NCBI RefSeq assembly: GCF_003574655.1 | Contig: NZ_QNUM01000012.1 | Coordinates: 1-64,000 of the forward strand | DNA from: Cohaesibacter haloalkalitolerans | GTDB lineage: Bacteria; Pseudomonadota; Alphaproteobacteria; Rhizobiales; Cohaesibacteraceae | Length of the DNA: 64,000 bases | Direction: 5' to 3' | In this document: one piece after another, positions 1-10,989 of the stretch | How the letters are laid out: each line of letters opens with the position of its first letter | Numbering within the stretch: position 1 is the stretch's first letter | Notes under the pieces: generated by a model | The model's database searches: none | Seen by the model: only the letters and a program-made list of their open reading frames with translations | What the model was told of the DNA's origin: nothing | Position numbers and translations under genes: made by a program

Positions 1-54
1 GAGAAGCAAGACAAGGCAACGGATTTTGCAGACCTATTCAAGCCTAACTATTAA
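1..54 (+). CDS. 3' end of an unidentified gene cut by the window edge
   Basis: Frame 1 is open from base 1 and stops with TAA at 52-54, encoding 17 residues that end in ..DLFKPNY. A pair of hairpins follows at once (66-80 and 99-119), as expected after a real gene end. The fragment is too short to assign to any family, and it could be a chance open frame. Confidence 0.35.
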   Translation, partial: EKQDKATDFADLFKPNY

Positions 55-65
55 TCCATAACAAA

Positions 66-131
66 ACCACTTCCAGTGGTTCAAGCGTAGCGTTTCAAAC
101 CTCCCCCTCTGGGGGAGGTCATGACTTTTTG
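66..131 (+). terminator. tandem hairpins after the first partial gene
   Basis: Two stem-loops lie side by side. ACCACT/AGTGGT at 66-80 has a 3-base loop. A 9-bp GC-rich perfect stem, ACCTCCCCC/GGGGGAGGT at 99-119, also has a 3-base loop. A short T-run (127-131) follows 7 bases later. It probably ends the gene that stops at 54 and may also act on the opposing gene at 200-712. Confidence 0.5.
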
Positions 132-199
132 CCCTGAGGCAAGAAGCTTGGAGACCTGAAGAGGCGCACCGCACGAACCGGCAGCAGTCGCGCCTTCGA

Positions 200-712
200 T
201 CATAGCCCTCGACGGCAGGCACTGATGGAGGAAAAGATAGGATAGTCGGTGCGCTTCCAATAGAGCCAGTTCTCACAATCCTTCTTGGTCTTGAAACAAC
301 CGATATCATCAAACTGAATACGGCGCGGCCCGACGGAAAAGAACAGGGTGTCGTCCTCCACTTCCTTGGCGCCAACATGGCGCCCCCACCAGACGCGAGA
401 TGCACCGATGGTCTTGGCCAGCATCAGACATTTGGACGGTTTGGGATTGGGACGGACATTCTGGGCATTGCCCGTGGTCACCCTGCTTGCGGACTGTGGC
501 GAGCTGGCGGCCTGCACATAGGCGGACGCGGGCTGGCCATAGACTTCCGGAAGCTCGACCGGGGCGACACTGTTGCTTTCAGGCTGCAACTGTGGCTGTG
601 GGCTGCCGGGTTCTCCACCGGGTTGAAAGGCAAATGCGGTTGCTACGGGCAAGGCACATGCAATCGACAGGCTGGCAACAACAAGAAACGAGGCTGTTCG
701 CTTGCTTTTCAT
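200..712 (-). CDS. secreted hypothetical protein, cysteine-containing
   Basis: A 170-residue protein of no family I recognise. The ATG at 712 was chosen because AGGAG lies 7 bases upstream and it gives a clean signal peptide: a basic start (MKSKR), a hydrophobic core and an A-x-A type cleavage site near residue 26. The next ~60 residues are rich in Pro, Gln and Ser and look disordered. The C-terminal third holds three or four Cys (..SKCLML.., ..DIGCF.., ..DCENW.., ..SACRRG) that could form disulphides in the periplasm. It stands alone, with a terminator-like hairpin on its 3' side. The function is unknown. Confidence 0.6.
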   Translation of the reverse strand: MKSKRTASFLVVASLSIACALPVATAFAFQPGGEPGSPQPQLQPESNSVAPVELPEVYGQPASAYVQAASSPQSASRVTTGNAQNVRPNPKPSKCLMLAKTIGASRVWWGRHVGAKEVEDDTLFFSVGPRRIQFDDIGCFKTKKDCENWLYWKRTDYPIFSSISACRRGL

Positions 713-1077
713 TCTTTTGCTCCTGACGGTGATGATCCTGGAACGAGGGTCGAGGCTGAACTGGCGCCATGCCATTGGCCTCTGAGTAGTGATCGCTGAC
801 GAATGCCCGCACTCCTGTATCGCACGAAATTTCCTGCCAAATCGCAAACCAGAATTTATAGAAGCAGCGAAACAGCCTTCGATTAATAAGCATCATCGCT
901 CGGTCACTATCTAGGCCAGCAGTATGTCAAAAGCAGGGCAATCCGTTTCCGGAAACCACAAATAGTGTCTGCAGAAAAGAAAAGACATCTCCACATTGCC
1001 TGCCCGACAAAAAAGGGGAAGGCAATGGCCCTCCCCTTTCCTGTCTTGTGATGGAATGATCGTTCAACAAACCATCA
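713..1077. other. intergenic region, no gene
   Basis: This stretch holds the promoter side of the secreted protein at 200-712 and the terminator of the aminotransferase at 1078-1935. I see no further coding sequence in it. Confidence 0.5.
1006..1039 (-). terminator. intrinsic terminator of the branched-chain aminotransferase gene
   Basis: Read on the minus strand, an AAGGGGAGGGC / GCCTTCCCCTT stem with one mismatch and a 4-base loop runs straight into TTTTTT. It sits about 40 bases past the stop of the aminotransferase gene. Confidence 0.75.
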
Positions 1078-1935
1078 TTACTTCTTGAACGCGAATTCCC
1101 AATAGAGTTCGCGTGCCTTCTTGGCAATCGGGCCATGATCATACTGGCGGTCGTCAAAGGCGAAGATCGGAACAACCTTCGAATAGTTGCCGGTCGAGAA
1201 CATTTCGTCAGCTTCACGGCAGTCATCAAGCGTCAGGGTACATTCGACAACGGTTTCACCGGCATCGCGCAGCAGCTGGATCGTGCGCTGGCGGGTGATG
1301 CCGTTGAGGAAGCTACCGTTCGGAACGGAGGTCTTGACGACGCCGTCCTTGACGATGAAGAAGTTGGCAGTTGCCAGTTCAGCCACGTTGCCCAGCATGT
1401 CGCAGACAATGGCGTTGTCGAAGCCCTTGTCGAGCGCTTCCTTGAGGCAGCGGGCGTTGTTGATGTAAAGTCCGGATGCCTTTGCGTTGGTCGGCATGGT
1501 CTCAAGGGTCGGGCGGCGGAATTTGGTGGTCGTCACGCGCATACCCTTGTTCGGATCCGGCATCGGTGCATCGAACAGGGTCAGGCAGAAATCGACATCG
1601 TCCGGATCAACGTTGATCACGGAAGACAGGCTGCCAACGCCCCAGTAGGTCGGGCGGATATAGACCGCATTGCCACCGAATTTCTGGCAGCCTTCAGCGG
1701 CCAGTTCCATGATTTCGCCCACCTTCATGGTCGGCTTCATGGCCAGGGTTTCGCAAGAGCGGTTGATACGGGCACAGTGAAGATCAAGGTCAGGCATGAC
1801 GCCTTCAAAATAACGGGCTCCGTCAAATACGGTGGACCCCTGCCAGAAAGCGTGCGAGCGCGGCCCCATCATCGGAGGGTTGCCTTCGTGCCATTCGCCT
1901 TTGAACCAAGTCCATGTTTGTGAAAATTCTGCCAT
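1078..1935 (-). CDS. ilvE: branched-chain amino acid aminotransferase (class IV)
   Basis: 285 residues, the usual size for fold-type IV aminotransferases. The family moves an amino group between Val/Leu/Ile and 2-oxoglutarate using PLP in the cytoplasm. The N-terminal ..SHAFWQGSTVFDGAR.. and the region ..NAKASGLYINN.., which carries the candidate PLP lysine, are typical. So are ..GNVAELATANFF.. and ..LNGITRQRTI.., which bind the phosphate and cofactor. It is a single gene with its own terminator, divergent from the haloacid dehalogenase. Family members include BCAT, D-amino-acid transaminase and ADC lyase. The length and the NGITRQ/GNVAELAT motifs favour BCAT. A second class IV enzyme, more like D-amino-acid transaminase, lies at 36792-37646. 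Confidence 0.85.
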   Translation of the reverse strand: MAEFSQTWTWFKGEWHEGNPPMMGPRSHAFWQGSTVFDGARYFEGVMPDLDLHCARINRSCETLAMKPTMKVGEIMELAAEGCQKFGGNAVYIRPTYWGVGSLSSVINVDPDDVDFCLTLFDAPMPDPNKGMRVTTTKFRRPTLETMPTNAKASGLYINNARCLKEALDKGFDNAIVCDMLGNVAELATANFFIVKDGVVKTSVPNGSFLNGITRQRTIQLLRDAGETVVECTLTLDDCREADEMFSTGNYSKVVPIFAFDDRQYDHGPIAKKARELYWEFAFKK

Positions 1936-2375
1936 TTCAAAATTCCTTGCTTTTATTTCCTCTTACGGGCTCCCTTTACCCATACCGGAAAACAGGCACT
2001 CTCATATCATTGTCTGATGAGGCAAACTGTCTCAATGCAGTGGGAGCGGATTGAACCGGAACAAGGGGCGGGAGCAGTATGACTGCCAGAGATAGAGGAA
2101 ACCAATATGAAGCCTCAGGTCAAGCCATTCCTTACTGAGGGCTCAAATAGATGAGGTTCATTCATATAGTCGCCAATACTGCAAAAAGCGATACAAATAT
2201 TTCAGAAAATCAGTAAATATTTTCCAAAATTCACCGGTTCCTATCCCTGCAAGATACGTTGCATTCTTGCGGGGCTTGTGCAAACTATAATTGCACACTT
2301 CATTCGCAATTTTTGCGATACTTCGCGAACTTCATTCGCGGCCTATCCAAGAGACACTTCAAGGAGACTAAAAGC
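1936..2375. promoter_or_regulatory. divergent promoter region between aminotransferase and dehalogenase
   Basis: 440 AT-rich bases between divergent genes. It contains the 15-base palindrome TCGCAATTTTTGCGA (2304-2318) and two exact copies of ACTTCATTCGC (2297-2307 and 2329-2339) spaced 32 bases apart, about three helical turns. These are plausible regulator sites next to the dehalogenase start. No gene is visible. Confidence 0.4.
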
Positions 2376-3047
2376 ATGGCTGGTTCAGACTCATGCTCGA
2401 TTTTTGTATTTGACGCTTACGGAACGCTCTTCGATGTGCATGCTGCCGTGCGTCGTTATGCGGATCAACTCGGCCCAAATGCGGCGCATCTTTCCGAGAT
2501 CTGGCGCTCCAAGCAGCTCGAATACAGCTGGGTTCGCGCCCTGACTGGCCGCTACGTCGATTTCTGGACCCTCACGGAACGTGCCCTTGATTTTGCCTAT
2601 GAGCGCATTCCCGATGCAGACCGCTCCCTGCGTCAGGCACTGCTTGATGTCTACCACGAAGCTGATGCGTTCGAGGATGTGCGCCCGGTGCTGGAAGAGC
2701 TGAAGAACCGCGATGCGCAGCTGGCAATCCTGTCCAACGGCACCGCGAGCATGCTGGAAGCCGCAGTTGCCAAGAATGGCCTCAACGACCTGTTTGACCA
2801 TATTCTGAGCGCCGATGAGGTTCAGACCTACAAGACCCAATCAGCTGTCTATGATCTGGCCATGACCGCCTTCCGCTGTTTCCCTGAAGCGATTTCCTTC
2901 CAGTCGTCCAACCGCTGGGATGTTGCCGGAGCCACCGCTTATGGCTTCCGCACTGTCTGGATCAACCGCACCGGAGATCTGGACGAATATCGGGATCTTT
3001 CGCCCGTCGCCCAGTTCAAGGATCTCAAGGGCCTTCTGACCCTCTGA
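2376..3047 (+). CDS. haloacid dehalogenase, type II (2-haloacid dehalogenase)
   Basis: 223 residues. The ATG at 2376 has AAGGAG ten bases upstream; longer frames lack a ribosome site. The protein belongs to the HAD superfamily, L-2-haloacid dehalogenase branch. These enzymes hydrolyse (S)-2-haloacids to (R)-2-hydroxyacids through an aspartyl ester. Motif I is FDAYGTLFD with nucleophile Asp13. Motif II is LSNGT, the Lys motif is YKTQ, and motif III is the dehalogenase-type SSNRWDVAGA, which separates this branch from HAD phosphatases. Arg and Asn residues expected around the halide pocket are present. It is a single gene. Physiological substrates in such bacteria are often unclear. Confidence 0.85.
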   Translation: MAGSDSCSIFVFDAYGTLFDVHAAVRRYADQLGPNAAHLSEIWRSKQLEYSWVRALTGRYVDFWTLTERALDFAYERIPDADRSLRQALLDVYHEADAFEDVRPVLEELKNRDAQLAILSNGTASMLEAAVAKNGLNDLFDHILSADEVQTYKTQSAVYDLAMTAFRCFPEAISFQSSNRWDVAGATAYGFRTVWINRTGDLDEYRDLSPVAQFKDLKGLLTL

Positions 3048-3148
3048 TGCAACAAGGCCCTGCCCCCTGTCTCATGCACTTTGTGTCATGCGACGCGGGA
3101 CAGGGCCATGTCTTGAGCAAAGCCTGATCCTGAGCTTGAGGAAGGAAA

Positions 3149-3631
3149 TCAGATTTCCTTGCCCTGAATGTAAAAGCGCGCATCTCCAGCCAGATGCTCA
3201 TCGCCATCCTGATAGCCCAGAGCCCGGAAAAGCTCCGGTGATCGGGAGTGGACAAACAGCCCTTCCTCGCCAAATTCCCGCGCCAGATTCTCCGTTTCGG
3301 CAACGAGACGCCGGGCAAGGCCCTGCCCTCGATAGGCCGGAGCGACAATCAGGCTGGCAAGCCATGGCCCCAAGTCCGGAAAATCGGGAAAATCATTCTC
3401 GATCAGGATACAAAGACCGGCGAGCTCACCATTTTCCGCCAGACACAGGATTGCATCTTCATTGTCTGCCGCAAAGGCCAGACGACGAAAGCCGGCCCGA
3501 CGCATTTCCAGCGACTCATCGGACCCGTCTCCCCATTCTGCCTCATTGAGGACGGCACAGGCATCGACCATGTGCGGCAGATCGGTGAGTCGGGCGAATT
3601 CAAACTGCGGTGCAGCAGGCTCTCTGGTCAT
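3149..3631 (-). CDS. GNAT-family N-acetyltransferase
   Basis: 160 residues. The start at 3631 is fixed by an ATGA overlap (3628-3631) with the stop of the upstream LOG gene, so the two are translationally coupled. The acetyl-CoA pyrophosphate loop is visible as ..VAPAYRGQGLARRLV.. (the Q/RxxGxG/A motif), preceded by the strand ..WLASLIV... The C-terminal ..LFRALGYQ.. is typical of the GNAT fold. The substrate cannot be told from sequence. Being co-translated with a LOG-type nucleotide phosphoribohydrolase is suggestive, but it gives no substrate. Confidence 0.8.
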   Translation of the reverse strand: MTREPAAPQFEFARLTDLPHMVDACAVLNEAEWGDGSDESLEMRRAGFRRLAFAADNEDAILCLAENGELAGLCILIENDFPDFPDLGPWLASLIVAPAYRGQGLARRLVAETENLAREFGEEGLFVHSRSPELFRALGYQDGDEHLAGDARFYIQGKEI

Positions 3632-4215
3632 ATGATTGACCCCTCTTTTGGAATCCACTTGCCAACCTTCGGAGCAACATAGCCTTCCAGCCGTTCGAAC
3701 AGCCTGTCAATGTCGGTCTCGACGATCAGCATGTCGCGATGCTCCTGCCTGACGAAGGCATCTTCGGCGGTTCTATCGAGAAAACGGATGAGATCGTCAT
3801 AATATCCGGCGACATTGAACAGGGCAGATGGCTTTTCATGCCAGCCAAGCGAAGCCCAGGTCCACATCTCGAACAGCTCGTCCATGGTCCCGATGCCGCC
3901 CGGAATGGAAATGAAGCCATCAGAGAGCTGTTCCATCATCGCCTTGCGTTCATGCATGCTCTCGACCAGATGCAGCTCGGTGAGGCCCTTGTGGTCGATT
4001 TCCTTGGCTTTTAGCGCGTTGGGGAGAATGCCGATGACCCGCCCGCCTTCGGCAAGGGCTGCATCGGCGCAGGCTCCCATCAGCCCCGCGGACGATCCGC
4101 CATAGACCAGGCCATAGCCGCGCCGGGCAATTTCAGTCGACAAAGCAATGGCAGCGTCTTCAAATTCTTTCCGGCGCCCCCAACTTGAGCCGCAGAAAAT
4201 GCACAAATTTTTCAT
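3628..4215 (-). CDS. LOG family protein (nucleoside 5'-monophosphate phosphoribohydrolase, TIGR00730)
   Basis: 195 residues starting at MKNLCIFCGSS; this ATG (4215) gives the exact family N-terminus. The defining motif PGGIGTMDE is present (..FISIPGGIGTMDELFEMW..), along with the upstream nucleotide-binding ..GLVYGGSSAGLMG... LOG proteins cleave N6-modified AMP (cytokinin ribotides) or AMP to free base and ribose 5-phosphate; older annotations call them lysine decarboxylases. It is the first gene of a two-gene unit with the GNAT protein (4-base overlap). Its activity in bacteria is often general nucleotide salvage. Confidence 0.85.
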   Translation of the reverse strand: MKNLCIFCGSSWGRRKEFEDAAIALSTEIARRGYGLVYGGSSAGLMGACADAALAEGGRVIGILPNALKAKEIDHKGLTELHLVESMHERKAMMEQLSDGFISIPGGIGTMDELFEMWTWASLGWHEKPSALFNVAGYYDDLIRFLDRTAEDAFVRQEHRDMLIVETDIDRLFERLEGYVAPKVGKWIPKEGSII

Positions 4216-4297
4216 CTGATTCACTCGTATGAAAAGCGCCACCCCCGTTCGGAGCAAGGCGCCTTGTAAAAAGTCTGACGAGAGTATCGGCGATTCG

Positions 4298-4618
4298 CTA
4301 CTTAATGACGACAGCCGTTCCAGAGGCAGCAACCATCAGCATCGATCCCCTGTCGCCAACAGTTTCGTAGTCGACATCAACACCGATAATGGCGTTTGCG
4401 CCGAGGCGCTGCGCATATTGCGTCATTTCATCAACCGCAATCTCTCTTGCGCGCTGCAACTCCGACTCATAGGCACCAGACCGCCCGCCAACGATATCGC
4501 GGATACCGGCAAAGAAGTCCTTGAAAACATTGGCTCCGAGAATAGCCTCACCATTCACGAGGCCCTTGTACTCAACAATGGCGTGGCCTTCAACATTGGG
4601 GGTGGTGGTAATAAGCAT
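4298..4618 (-). CDS. ybjQ: YbjQ / UPF0145 heavy-metal-binding-like protein
   Basis: 106 residues. The ATG at 4618 has AGGAAAG 7 bases upstream. The family pattern is clear: N-terminal ..ITTTPNVEG.., a central ..[21 protein letters not shown].. and C-terminal ..[14 protein letters not shown]... These small cytoplasmic proteins form pentamers. Their role is unknown, although the domain is named heavy-metal-binding. It is a stand-alone gene. Confidence 0.85.
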   Translation of the reverse strand: MLITTTPNVEGHAIVEYKGLVNGEAILGANVFKDFFAGIRDIVGGRSGAYESELQRAREIAVDEMTQYAQRLGANAIIGVDVDYETVGDRGSMLMVAASGTAVVIK

Positions 4619-4693
4619 GATGGTCTTTCCTATGGTTTCAGCACTCTCAAAGAGGTAGGCCGTTGCGCGCAATAGTCAAGAACAACAAATGAA

Positions 4694-4735
4694 TTGAGGG
4701 GCAAGCCAGCAGGCTCACCCCTCTTTTCTTTTGCT
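4694..4735. repeat. hairpin in the gap before ybjQ
   Basis: The inverted repeat GAGGGG-CA-AGCC / GGCT-CA-CCCCTC is followed by TTTTCTTTT on the plus strand. It lies downstream of the minus-strand acyltransferase and may serve as its end, although the T-run is on the other strand. Confidence 0.3.
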
Positions 4736-4806
4736 CTCTCATGGTCTTGGCTTTTACCGGTTGTCCTCTATTGCAGGCAACAGGCTCTGTTCATCACCAT
4801 CACGGC

Positions 4807-5904
4807 TCAATGAGCCCGCAATATCCCGAACCGTTCCTGCATGAATTTCGGTGCGGCCAACCCCAGAACCAGCCACCGGCCGAGCGGTATCTTGAGGATG
4901 AACCAGCTCAGGATGATCGGTCCAAGCAGCCCAGCGGCAAGGAAAACAACGAAGCCAAAATGGATATCCGGCGCGGGAAGCAGTTTGCGCCAGACCATTT
5001 CCGATGCACCGGTAAAGAAGATATGGAACAGGTAAATCGCGTAGGATTTATCGCCGACCCACGCCAGAAGATTCATCCGCGGCGCAAGGACGAACAGGCA
5101 AAAGGCAGTCAAAATGCCCACAGGCACACAAATAGCGCGGCGAGTGGCCGTCTCGAAACCGTTGCCGCCGTCTACCATTGTCCACCCCAGGCCGACGAAG
5201 CCGCCGATCAGGAGAGCCGCCAGCGCCTTGTGACCAAGCTTTACCCTTGAGGCATATACCTCAGCCACCTGACCGAACAGATAGCCAGACATAAAGAAGG
5301 GCATCAGATAGAAGACCTTCTGAATGGATATGAACTGCGTGACATAGGGGAACTGGAAAATATGGATATACGCCCCTAGCACACCGAGCCCGATCGCATT
5401 CATGTTGGCAATGCTTTGATATTCGCGCGGGTCGGCCTTTCGCATGGCAAAGAAGTTCACCAGCAGGAAGAGCGACATCATGAGAAAAGTCGACTGCAGA
5501 TACCAATAGACATTGTAGGGGGAGAAATAGACCATATAGAGCGGCTCGCTCTCGATCCCAATCAGCGCGCGGGAAAGCCAGCAGAGTGAGCCAACGGTCA
5601 GCAGCGGCAACAGCAGCCTGCGGGCCTTTTTGCCAATAAGCCGGTGAAAACTGCTTCCGGTTCTCGGAAACGAAAAGAAGACAATCCCCGAAATGAAGCT
5701 GAAAAGCGGCATGCGCATATCCGTGAAGGAATGCATTAACCTGTACAGCCAATCGTTGACCCCAAGAGCCATCCCCTGGTCAGGCTCTCCTCCCACGACA
5801 TGAAAGGCGACGAGCGCAATACATGCGATGCCCCGAATGGTGTCGACGGTGAGATCTCTCTTGGTGTTGAGCGAGAAAAACGCGCTCTTGGTGAAGTGAA
5901 ACAT
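4807..5904 (-). CDS. acyltransferase 3 family membrane protein (OafA/YrhL type)
   Basis: About 365 residues from the ATG at 5904 (GGAA 6 bases upstream); an in-frame TTG lies 33 bases earlier. It has roughly ten hydrophobic segments. The N-terminal signature ..TVDTIRGIACIALVAFHVV.. carries the R and H expected at the catalytic site of membrane acyltransferases. A further conserved patch, ..SFISGIVFF.., follows near residue 95. Such proteins O-acylate sugars of surface polysaccharides or other envelope molecules. There is no neighbouring polysaccharide cluster, so the substrate is open. Confidence 0.8.
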   Translation of the reverse strand: MFHFTKSAFFSLNTKRDLTVDTIRGIACIALVAFHVVGGEPDQGMALGVNDWLYRLMHSFTDMRMPLFSFISGIVFFSFPRTGSSFHRLIGKKARRLLLPLLTVGSLCWLSRALIGIESEPLYMVYFSPYNVYWYLQSTFLMMSLFLLVNFFAMRKADPREYQSIANMNAIGLGVLGAYIHIFQFPYVTQFISIQKVFYLMPFFMSGYLFGQVAEVYASRVKLGHKALAALLIGGFVGLGWTMVDGGNGFETATRRAICVPVGILTAFCLFVLAPRMNLLAWVGDKSYAIYLFHIFFTGASEMVWRKLLPAPDIHFGFVVFLAAGLLGPIILSWFILKIPLGRWLVLGLAAPKFMQERFGILRAH

Positions 5905-6052
5905 GGTTTCCGCTTTACTAAAGGTTGTACTTAACAAAACGTTACTTCACGGCCTCTTCTTTTAAAATGCGATGCATATTGCAAGAGTGCACTTTCGAAG
6001 AACAGGGTTAACCAAGGTGGTTAATCTGCACCGGTTTCTTTCTGCCCAGACA

Positions 6053-6084
6053 CAAAAAAAGAGGCTGCCGGTTGGGCAGCCTCT
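6053..6084 (-). terminator. intrinsic terminator of the mutAB operon
   Basis: A perfect 10-bp stem (AGAGGCTGCC / GGCAGCCTCT, 6060-6069 with 6075-6084) and 5-base loop is followed on the minus strand by seven T residues. It sits 36 bases past the mutB stop. Confidence 0.85.
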
Positions 6085-6120
6085 CAATTTCTTCAGTTGG
6101 GCGTCTATGCCCCGGTCAGC

Positions 6121-8280
<2,160 letters not shown>

Positions 8281-8298
8281 TCTTCAAATTCCTTATGC

Positions 8299-10149
8299 TT
8301 ATGCCTTGGCGACCGGGGCAATGCCCAGAGCGTCATGAATTTTGTTGAGTTCGGCGAGCACGTCGCAGCTTTCGAAGGCGAAAGCATCAACACCGGCGGC
8401 AGAAAGTGCCTCCATGATCTCTTTCGGACGACCTGCAACATAGACCATCTTCGCGCCAGCTTCCTTGAGAGCCTTGGCAAACTCGGTGCCCTTTTCTTCA
8501 TACAGGGCGTCGGGGCCTACGATGGCTGCAATGGCTGCACCGGATGCCTTGAAGTCGGCAGCGGCTTCAGCAGCTTCGGCATAGCCCTTGTCGGACAGAG
8601 ACCGGATGCCGCCAGCTTCGAAGAAGTTCTTCGTCCAGGTTGCACGTGCCGTGAAGTCGGCGATGCGGCCCATGTTGGCAAAGAAGATCGGCGGGTTGCC
8701 AGCAGCCTTGGCTGCGTCACGCAGAGCTTCATATGGCTCGGAGAGACGGACAGCCTTCAGTGGTGTGCAGCTTTCGCCAGCAGCCGGAACGGCCAGAGCG
8801 ATCGGAGCCACGTCAAGCACGGCAACGTCTTTTTCGTCGATGTTCGGGAATGCGGAAGCACCGGTCAGAGCAGCACGGCGGGTTGCAAGAAGCTTGCCGC
8901 GTACTTCGTTCGACTTGGCGATCACATCAGCGAACAGACCAGCCTTGAGAGCAGCAACTGCACCACCAGCCTTTTCAGCGTCCTGGAACAGAGCCCATGC
9001 CTTGGCGCCGGTTTCGTCGGTCAGGCTTTCAACATAGCCCGAACCCGCTGCAGGGTCGGTGACGCGATAGAGGTTTGATTCCTCCAGCAGCATCGTCTGC
9101 AGGTTGCGAGAAATGCGACGGTCATGAGCCCCAGGCAGGCCAAGAGCGATGGTATGCGGAACGACGCAGATGCTGTCAGCACCGCCAACACCGGCAGCAA
9201 AGCAGGCAGTGGTTTCGCGCAGAATGTTCACATACGGGTCAAGGCGGGTCATCATCGCCCAGGAGGTTTCTGCATGAACCGTCAGAGGCACGAAGTCAAC
9301 GCCAGCAGCTTCGAGCAGGTTTGCCCAGAGATGACGGATCGCACGCATTTTGGCCAGAGAAGCAAACTGGTCAGCTTCTACGGACAGAACCACATCGATC
9401 ATGCCAAGGGCTTCGGCAGCTTCAAAACCGGCGTCTTCCAGCGCACGCCAGTAGGCGACGATGGTTGCCACAACGGCGCCCAGTTCCTGAGCATCGGTTG
9501 CACCGGCATCGTGATAAGGGCGGCCATCAGCGGTAACGAACGGACCCTTGAAGCCTTTGGCTTTCAGATCCTTGATCGTGCCTGCAAGGGTAGCAGCCCA
9601 ATCGGCAGGCAGCGCACCGGTGCTTGCAAAGCAACCAATCGGGTCGAGACCGAAAGAAACCTTTACAGAGGCAGCATCTGCCCCCTTGTCGGCGACCACA
9701 CCCGCGAAAGCCTTTGCTGCAGCATCACCAGCAGCACCGGTTTCCAGACGGAATGCGATGAGGTCAACGACGACCTCGTTCAACGCCTTTGCCAAAACTT
9801 CCTTGTCTGCTGCGAGGCCAAAGCCCCTTGCAGACGCGCTACCGGCGAACGGAATGCAAACCATGTTGACGCCGTTCACAAGGTCGTTCAACACCTGCTC
9901 GTTTGCCTTGGCAGCATCAGGATGATCCATCCGCTGGCAAACTGCCCATGTCGTATCCTTGGGACGCATTGCCAAAGGCGCTTTTCCAACGGCCCGTTCG
10001 AAAATCGGAGGGATTTCCGCACCGTCTACTGTTTTCGTTGTGAGGCGAGAAATAGGCTGGCCCTTGAGCGCCTTTTCAACCATCGCGGCCCAGTCCTCAC
10101 GGGAATAGCCTGGAAATGTCTCGGCTATCCTCAACGCTTCGCTCATCAT
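8299..10149 (-). CDS. mutA: methylmalonyl-CoA mutase small subunit
   Basis: 616 residues from the ATG at 10149, which has GGGAG a few bases upstream; an in-frame TTG 12 bases earlier is less likely. It is the non-catalytic partner of MutB in the heterodimeric mutase. It keeps the barrel and a degenerate C-terminal B12-type domain but lacks the DxHxxG cobalamin motif, as is normal for this subunit. It is the first gene of the operon with mutB (18-base gap). The 840-base upstream region is shared with a divergent LuxR-type gene. Confidence 0.92.
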   Translation of the reverse strand: MMSEALRIAETFPGYSREDWAAMVEKALKGQPISRLTTKTVDGAEIPPIFERAVGKAPLAMRPKDTTWAVCQRMDHPDAAKANEQVLNDLVNGVNMVCIPFAGSASARGFGLAADKEVLAKALNEVVVDLIAFRLETGAAGDAAAKAFAGVVADKGADAASVKVSFGLDPIGCFASTGALPADWAATLAGTIKDLKAKGFKGPFVTADGRPYHDAGATDAQELGAVVATIVAYWRALEDAGFEAAEALGMIDVVLSVEADQFASLAKMRAIRHLWANLLEAAGVDFVPLTVHAETSWAMMTRLDPYVNILRETTACFAAGVGGADSICVVPHTIALGLPGAHDRRISRNLQTMLLEESNLYRVTDPAAGSGYVESLTDETGAKAWALFQDAEKAGGAVAALKAGLFADVIAKSNEVRGKLLATRRAALTGASAFPNIDEKDVAVLDVAPIALAVPAAGESCTPLKAVRLSEPYEALRDAAKAAGNPPIFFANMGRIADFTARATWTKNFFEAGGIRSLSDKGYAEAAEAAADFKASGAAIAAIVGPDALYEEKGTEFAKALKEAGAKMVYVAGRPKEIMEALSAAGVDAFAFESCDVLAELNKIHDALGIAPVAKA

Positions 10150-10989
10150 ATTCACTCCCAATTATAGAAGGCCCAATTCGAATGGGCGGAGAGCCCACCC
10201 ATCAAGCCTTCAAATCGTCTTATTAAGTGCATCACTTCCTTTTCGATATGCTGATACACTTCACTTGTTTTGCATCTGATCGCAAGGATATACACTTTGC
10301 TTTGCCATTCTTTGTCCTATCTCATTATCCTAAGCCAATATTTAAACTGGTTTTCTGACATGGGACTTTCTCAGGACATATTTCTGCATCGACATCGAGA
10401 ATGTCACGGTGCATGCATTAATGTGGTCTGAGAGCTCATGAACAGTTCGGAAAAATGACTAGTCCGGAAGAATGATGAAGAAAGTGCAGCTAAGTCACTT
10501 CATTGCTTAGACTAAAGCCTAAAGCCCCCTCTTCGCAAGCTCTCCGAATGGCGCGGTTGATCGAAAAGGGATAAATGTGGGTGTTTTCATCCATCATCGT
10601 CCACAAGGCCACTGCCCGGCGTCCACATATCGAGGTGACCGGCAACATATGCATGGCTGCCCCTATCGAGAATCATACACTCATGAACTGCCGTCAAGGC
10701 ATTACGTACAGATTCCGGCCTCCATGTCCCCTATAGGAGCGCCCTTGGGGAAATTTTACCTAACAAATGTCACCGTTTGCGAAAAAATGACAATGACAAA
10801 CGTGTCTCGTTACTTTTTCCCTTGCCGAGAATTGTACAATAGTCCAAAATCTAGAGTGGGTCTAAGTGGGAAAGCGACGGTTGTTCGTTTCAGTTCATTC
10901 TGAAACGGCATTCTGTTGCGACAATTTTTGTCCGTCAGGCATCACTGTTGTCTGGCATCGTAGCAACAACAAACACGCAGTTACTATCC
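10150..10989. promoter_or_regulatory. long divergent control region between mutA and the LuxR-type gene
   Basis: 840 AT-rich bases with no convincing gene; a 108-codon open frame at 10577-10903 has no ribosome site or family features. GCCCAATTCGAATGGGC at 10171-10187 is an inverted repeat just ahead of mutA and could be an operator or a leader hairpin. A perfect 8-6-8 inverted repeat, CGTTTCAG-N6-CTGAAACG, lies at 10886-10907, 83 bases ahead of the LuxR-type start. It has the size of a LuxR-family binding site. Confidence 0.45.
10886..10907. promoter_or_regulatory. 22-bp inverted repeat, candidate LuxR-type operator
   Basis: CGTTTCAG and CTGAAACG are exact reverse complements separated by TTCATT. 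The size and position upstream of the regulator gene suit an autoregulatory lux-box-like site. This is inferred from symmetry only. Confidence 0.4.

Noticed and set aside
10577-10903. A 108-codon frame in the mutA-LuxR gap
   Set aside because: No ribosome site, unusual composition and no family features; the region is better read as control DNA.
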